DNA from: Deltaproteobacteria bacterium
Lineage (GTDB): Bacteria; Desulfobacterota; Syntrophia; Syntrophales; JAAYKM01
Assembly (NCBI GenBank): GCA_019136935.1
Contig: JAGVTI010000227.1
Location: 1 to 9,392, forward strand
Reading direction: 5' to 3'
DNA length: 9,392 bases
A program made the translations under genes and the position numbers. How positions within the stretch are numbered: the stretch's first letter is position 1; every line of letters starts with the position of its first letter. The notes beneath the pieces were generated by a model. That model had not been told where the DNA came from and did no database searches. It was given only the letters and a program-made list of their open reading frames with translations. Positions 6,933 through 9,392 of this stretch are shown here, one piece after another.

Positions 6933-6995
6933 ATGGTTCGGCCATCAAATTGTCGTCGGGGACTGTCATGGACAAAACAATTCAGCGGAAGATAA
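6933..6995 (+). CDS. Possible 20-codon upstream ORF overlapping the DUF364 gene start
   Basis: ATG 6933 follows AAAGGA (6924-6929) at short spacing, the best Shine-Dalgarno in this stretch. It opens a 20-codon frame (starting MVRPSNCRRG) that stops at TAA 6993-6995, 26 bp past the DUF364 start in another frame. It may serve translational coupling or be fortuitous. The peptide resembles nothing I know. Confidence 0.25.
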   Translation: MVRPSNCRRGLSWTKQFSGR

Positions 6996-7741
6996 TCGAT
7001 TACCTGAGACCTGTTTCTGAAGGTCTTGCCGTGTCCGATGTGCGTATCGGGCTCGGATACACAAGCGTGCGGCTGGACAACGGGAACATCGGGATTGCCT
7101 GGACGGCCCAGACGCATTCGGGAAGCTGCACTCACGAGTCCAAGGCCGGGACGCTTGCCGGAAGGCCGGCCCGGGAACTCCTCGAGATGCTGGGAAACCC
7201 CATTAACCCGCTTTCCAGGTCCACAGGCCTTGCAACGGCCAACGCTCTTGCGGCGGGATTGCCGCATCCCCGAACTACCAGGACCGACGTTCTGGAACTT
7301 GTCAACATTCAGGCCTCCGACCATGTCACGATGGTGGGCTTTTTCGGCCCTCTCGTGCCGAGTTTGCGCCGGTCCGGCTGCAGGCTGGATATCCAGGAGC
7401 TGGAAAGTGACATACCGGAAACCATCTCTCCGGAGGAAGGCCGCGCATCTCTGGCCGCGTGCAGCGTTGCCATCATAACCGCCACCTCCATCGTCACCGG
7501 CACCATGGACGAATTGCTGTCGGGACTCGGCAATCCCCGCGCCGTTGTCATTCTGGGGCCGTCCGCGTTCATGCGTCCGGAGGTTTACGACGGAACGCCG
7601 GTGACCCACATCGCCGGGGTCAGGATCCGGAATGCCGGCGCCGTGCAGCAGATTGTTTCAGAGGGCGGCGGCACCATGATCCTGAAACAGCACATGGACT
7701 TTGAGACGATCTGCCTTGAATGCCGGTCAGGCGCCGATTGA
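6968..7741 (+). CDS. DUF4213/DUF364 protein (putative heavy-metal chelation family)
   Basis: A 257-residue cytosolic protein. Residues about 8-90 resemble the DUF4213 N-terminal domain (start IGLGYTSVRLDNGNIGIAWT, then a GTLAGRPARELLEML segment). Residues about 100-245 resemble DUF364, a Rossmann-like domain with MVGFFGPLVPSLR (122-134), ITATSIVTGTMDELL (170-184) and GPSAFMRPEVYDG (197-209). The family is named for putative heavy-metal chelation, but no reaction is established to my knowledge. Several Cys and His could bind metal, including CLEC near the C-terminus (249-252). I chose ATG 6968 because GGGGA precedes it at about 6 nt; a TTG 18 nt further upstream is in frame but lacks a binding site. 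It follows the ATPase by about 165 bp on the same strand, which fits a metal-related context, but the stem-loop between them may separate the transcripts. Confidence 0.8.
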   Translation: MDKTIQRKIIDYLRPVSEGLAVSDVRIGLGYTSVRLDNGNIGIAWTAQTHSGSCTHESKAGTLAGRPARELLEMLGNPINPLSRSTGLATANALAAGLPHPRTTRTDVLELVNIQASDHVTMVGFFGPLVPSLRRSGCRLDIQELESDIPETISPEEGRASLAACSVAIITATSIVTGTMDELLSGLGNPRAVVILGPSAFMRPEVYDGTPVTHIAGVRIRNAGAVQQIVSEGGGTMILKQHMDFETICLECRSGAD

Positions 7742-7949
7742 CATTTTTTTCTCCGGTCCGCGATCGAGCGCTCCCGCGTGTCGCCGTCGAATCCAGCTAT
7801 GCTCTCGATTTACTCGATGATTATGACTACCGGCGTGTACAGACCCCGGACGGCGGCTACACGGGTCGTCCATACGCCAAGCTGCCCGGAATAAACAGAC
7901 CCGGCGGGCATCACAGGACCGGCTTCAAATTACCCAATCATATCCATAA

Positions 7950-7979
7950 TGGACTATTGTGATCTTCTAATGGTATAGA
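7950..7979 (+). promoter_or_regulatory. Candidate promoter of the TetR gene
   Basis: TGGACT (7950-7955) and TATAGA (7974-7979) are spaced 18 nt apart in a locally AT-rich stretch, upstream of the CCTGT/ACAGG cluster. Both boxes match the consensus at only 4 of 6 positions, so this is tentative. Confidence 0.25.
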
Positions 7980-7998
7980 GAAAAATCAAACAAGGCGT

Positions 7999-8038
7999 CC
8001 TGTCCCCAACAGGAAACAGGCATCGGTACGGCCTGTTT
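7999..8038. promoter_or_regulatory. Operator-like cluster of CCTGT/ACAGG half-sites before the TetR gene
   Basis: Two inverted repeats lie next to each other. One is CCTGT (7999-8003) with ACAGG (8009-8013). The other is AAACAGGC (8014-8021) with GCCTGTTT (8031-8038) around a 9-bp centre. Together there are four copies of one 5-bp half-site in 40 bp, about 60 bp before the TetR start, as expected for an autoregulatory operator. The second repeat could also act as a weak terminator, since it ends in TTTT. Confidence 0.45.
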
Positions 8039-8099
8039 TGGACTGGTGTTCCGAAATTCGGGAATCCGCACCCGGCACATATCAAGGGATTCGATTTTT

Positions 8100-8762
8100 A
8101 TGGCCCGGCTTACAACCAAGGAACTGATTCTGAAAAAGGCAACGGACCTTTTCTACCGGTACGGTTACAGCAACACCCCGATCCGGAAGATCACGGAAAA
8201 AGTCGGCGTCGAAAATCCCGTCATTTATTACTATTTCAAAAGCAAGGATCATCTCCTGTTCGCCATCATCGAAAGCATCGCCGATGACTTGATCGGCGGC
8301 CTGCAGGAAATTATCGACCGGGTACCCGATCCGGTGGAACGGGTCCGGGAAATGATTTTCTTCCACATCACCATCCTGGAGCGGAAAAAGAAACCGGTCA
8401 AAGTCTTTGTGGAGGATAACGACAAGCTCCCCCCGAAATTGCGGATGATGATCAAAGAAAAGGAAAAACAGATCTATCATCTCTATCATACTCAATTTGA
8501 ACTGCTCGTCGAAAAGGGAATGGCCAGGGACATCGAAATCCCCTTGATCACGTTTTCCCTGATCGGCATGATCAACTGGATTTACCGCTGGTTCAAGGAC
8601 GGGGGAAGCCTCGATGTCCGGGGCGTCGCCGACCGCACGATCTCGATCCTGTTTTCCGGCGTCATCATCGAACCGGGGAAAAGCGATCAAACGGCATCCG
8701 CACCCGTGAACGGACTATGCGCCGTTCCAGGAAGCACAAACGGCGGCGAATCGCCCGTATGA
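8100..8762 (+). CDS. TetR/AcrR-family transcriptional regulator
   Basis: A 220-residue regulator. Residues 7-53 form the TetR DNA-binding domain: LILKKATDLFYRYGY, then the helix-turn-helix IRKITEKVGVENPVIYYYF (28-46) and KSKDHLL. Residues about 60-190 form an all-helical ligand domain of unassigned specificity. The last 25 or so residues are polar, low in predicted structure, and probably a flexible tail. I chose ATG 8100, which has AAGGGA (8084-8089) 10 nt upstream and lets the protein begin right before the domain; a GTG 54 nt upstream is in frame but has no binding site. Inverted repeats before it suggest self-repression. It converges with an ADP-forming acyl-CoA synthetase; TetR proteins of this type often control fatty- or aromatic-acid CoA metabolism, so an acyl-CoA ligand is a reasonable but unproven guess. 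Confidence 0.9.
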   Translation: MARLTTKELILKKATDLFYRYGYSNTPIRKITEKVGVENPVIYYYFKSKDHLLFAIIESIADDLIGGLQEIIDRVPDPVERVREMIFFHITILERKKKPVKVFVEDNDKLPPKLRMMIKEKEKQIYHLYHTQFELLVEKGMARDIEIPLITFSLIGMINWIYRWFKDGGSLDVRGVADRTISILFSGVIIEPGKSDQTASAPVNGLCAVPGSTNGGESPV

Positions 8763-8822
8763 AGGGAATTTTTCGCTAAATCCCGCCGGGCGTACGATGC
8801 AGGTCGCACCGCCGTATTCACT

Positions 8823-9392
8823 TCATCCCTTCTGAAACAGTAACCGAACGTCCAGGGCTTTGACCTCTCCGGTCTCCGGCAGCAGACGCAGGGGGTTGAG
8901 ATCGATTTCATCCAGGTGGGGATTGCCGCAGAGCAGTTTCGAAAACTGCACCAGGATCCTGACCAGCTCAGGAAAATAACGGCTTTCGATCGAGGGTCCC
9001 CCTTCCAGCCGTGTCAGCATGTCGGCCGCCGTCTCGGGAGATACCGGGGCCAGCGCGGTGAGAAACCGGTCATGGCTTTCCACCTTCACGCCCCCATGCC
9101 CCAGGATCAAAACCGGTCCGTAATGCGGGTCCTGCTTGCCCCCCAAAAACAGTTCCGGTCCGGGGAGAGCCATCCTCTGAAGCAGAAAATCCGACAGCCC
9201 GGCCCCTTGGGCCGCGAGCCTTTCCTTCATCTTTTTCAGGGCTTCTCTCAGTTTCGCCTCATTGTCAATTCCAAGGACGACGGCGCCGGCGGCGCTCTTA
9301 TGCGTGAAATCCGGTGAAATGGCCTTCAGCGCAACGGGATAACCGAAAGTCGCGGCAGCCTCTACCGCATCCTCTTCGCTCCGGGAGAAAAA
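8823..9392 (-). CDS. ADP-forming acyl-CoA synthetase, C-terminal ATP-grasp part (partial)
   Basis: The last 189 residues of an NDP-forming acetyl/acyl-CoA synthetase; the 5' part lies beyond the right edge. The visible portion is the ATP-grasp (beta subunit-type) domain: GYPVALKAISPDFTHKS early on, then AAGAVVLGI, LPGPELFLGGKQDPHYGPV, the glycine-rich LILGHGGVKVE, and the closing HLDEIDLNPLRLL and KALDVRLLF. These enzymes convert acyl-CoA, ADP and phosphate to acid, CoA and ATP, or the reverse, through a phosphohistidine carried on the other domain. In syntrophic and fermentative anaerobes they conserve energy from acyl-CoA. Whether this is a fused single-chain enzyme or a separate beta subunit cannot be seen here. 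The frame stays open to the window end, so the ATG at 9228-9230 is internal. It converges with the TetR gene across 60 bp. Confidence 0.88.
   Translation of the reverse strand, partial: FFSRSEEDAVEAAATFGYPVALKAISPDFTHKSAAGAVVLGIDNEAKLREALKKMKERLAAQGAGLSDFLLQRMALPGPELFLGGKQDPHYGPVLILGHGGVKVESHDRFLTALAPVSPETAADMLTRLEGGPSIESRYFPELVRILVQFSKLLCGNPHLDEIDLNPLRLLPETGEVKALDVRLLFQKG

Larger units (their letters stand above)
7742..8099. other. 358-bp stretch with no convincing gene; possible gene remnant
   Basis: Right after the DUF364 stop is a run of seven T without a clear hairpin before it. From 7720 to 7962 the plus strand is open for 80 codons, but this frame overlaps the DUF364 end, has no ribosome binding site, and its codons are more AT-rich than the neighbours'. 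A short part (SSYALDLLDDYDYRRV, about 7792-7839) faintly recalls the LLDDYDH segment of RhuM/Fic-type proteins, so a decayed fragment is conceivable. The right half (7950-8040) is AT-richer and holds promoter-like and operator-like sequences for the TetR gene. Confidence 0.4.

Noticed and set aside
7742..7760. T7 run after the DUF364 stop as a terminator
   Set aside because: Only a 4-bp GTCA/TGAC pairing precedes it, too weak to call an intrinsic terminator.
8764..8784. GGGAATTT/AAATCCC pairing between the TetR and synthetase genes
   Set aside because: It is a bulged, AT-rich 7-bp stem with no adjacent T run; too weak to report as a bidirectional terminator.

Overview
The window looks like a chromosomal segment of a moderately GC-rich Gram-negative anaerobe. 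A member of the Desulfobacterota (Syntrophales-like lineages) is my best guess. This is inference from the style of the signal peptidase, the YhbY protein, a TetR regulator facing an ADP-forming acyl-CoA synthetase, and the Nramp/MgtE-like pair. I see no rRNA, tRNA, CRISPR array, insertion sequence or phage gene.

Layout. (1) 1-1149, plus strand: the 3' end of an unidentified gene, then signal peptidase I (lepB) and a YhbY-type ribosome-assembly RNA-binding protein, closely spaced and probably one transcript. (2) 1085-3667, minus strand: a two-gene unit. The first gene encodes a soluble PRC-barrel/MgtE_N/CBS protein. The second, 33 bp downstream, encodes a divergent Nramp-family transporter whose metal site has the substitutions expected of Mg2+-type Nramp proteins (NRMT). 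Its 3' end overlaps yhbY tail to tail. (3) 3668-3976: a 309-bp divergent control region. (4) 3977-6802, plus strand: a complete P2A-type (Ca2+/Mn2+-class) P-type ATPase ending in a perfect 10-bp stem-loop. (5) 6968-7741, plus strand: a DUF4213/DUF364 protein (putative heavy-metal chelation family). (6) 7742-8099: a non-coding or decayed stretch with an operator-like cluster of inverted repeats. (7) 8100-8762, plus strand: a TetR/AcrR-type regulator. (8) 8823-9392, minus strand: the C-terminal part of an ADP-forming acyl-CoA synthetase, cut by the window edge.

The centre of the window (1085-7741) reads as a divalent-metal island: a probable Mg2+ importer, a probable Mg2+-sensing partner with no channel domain, a divergent Ca2+/Mn2+-class pump, and a possible metal-binding protein. 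The most interesting hypothesis is that the sensory half of MgtE (N domain plus CBS pair) has been separated from its channel and serves an unrelated transporter of the Nramp fold. All functional links are inferred from sequence motifs and gene order; no search was run.
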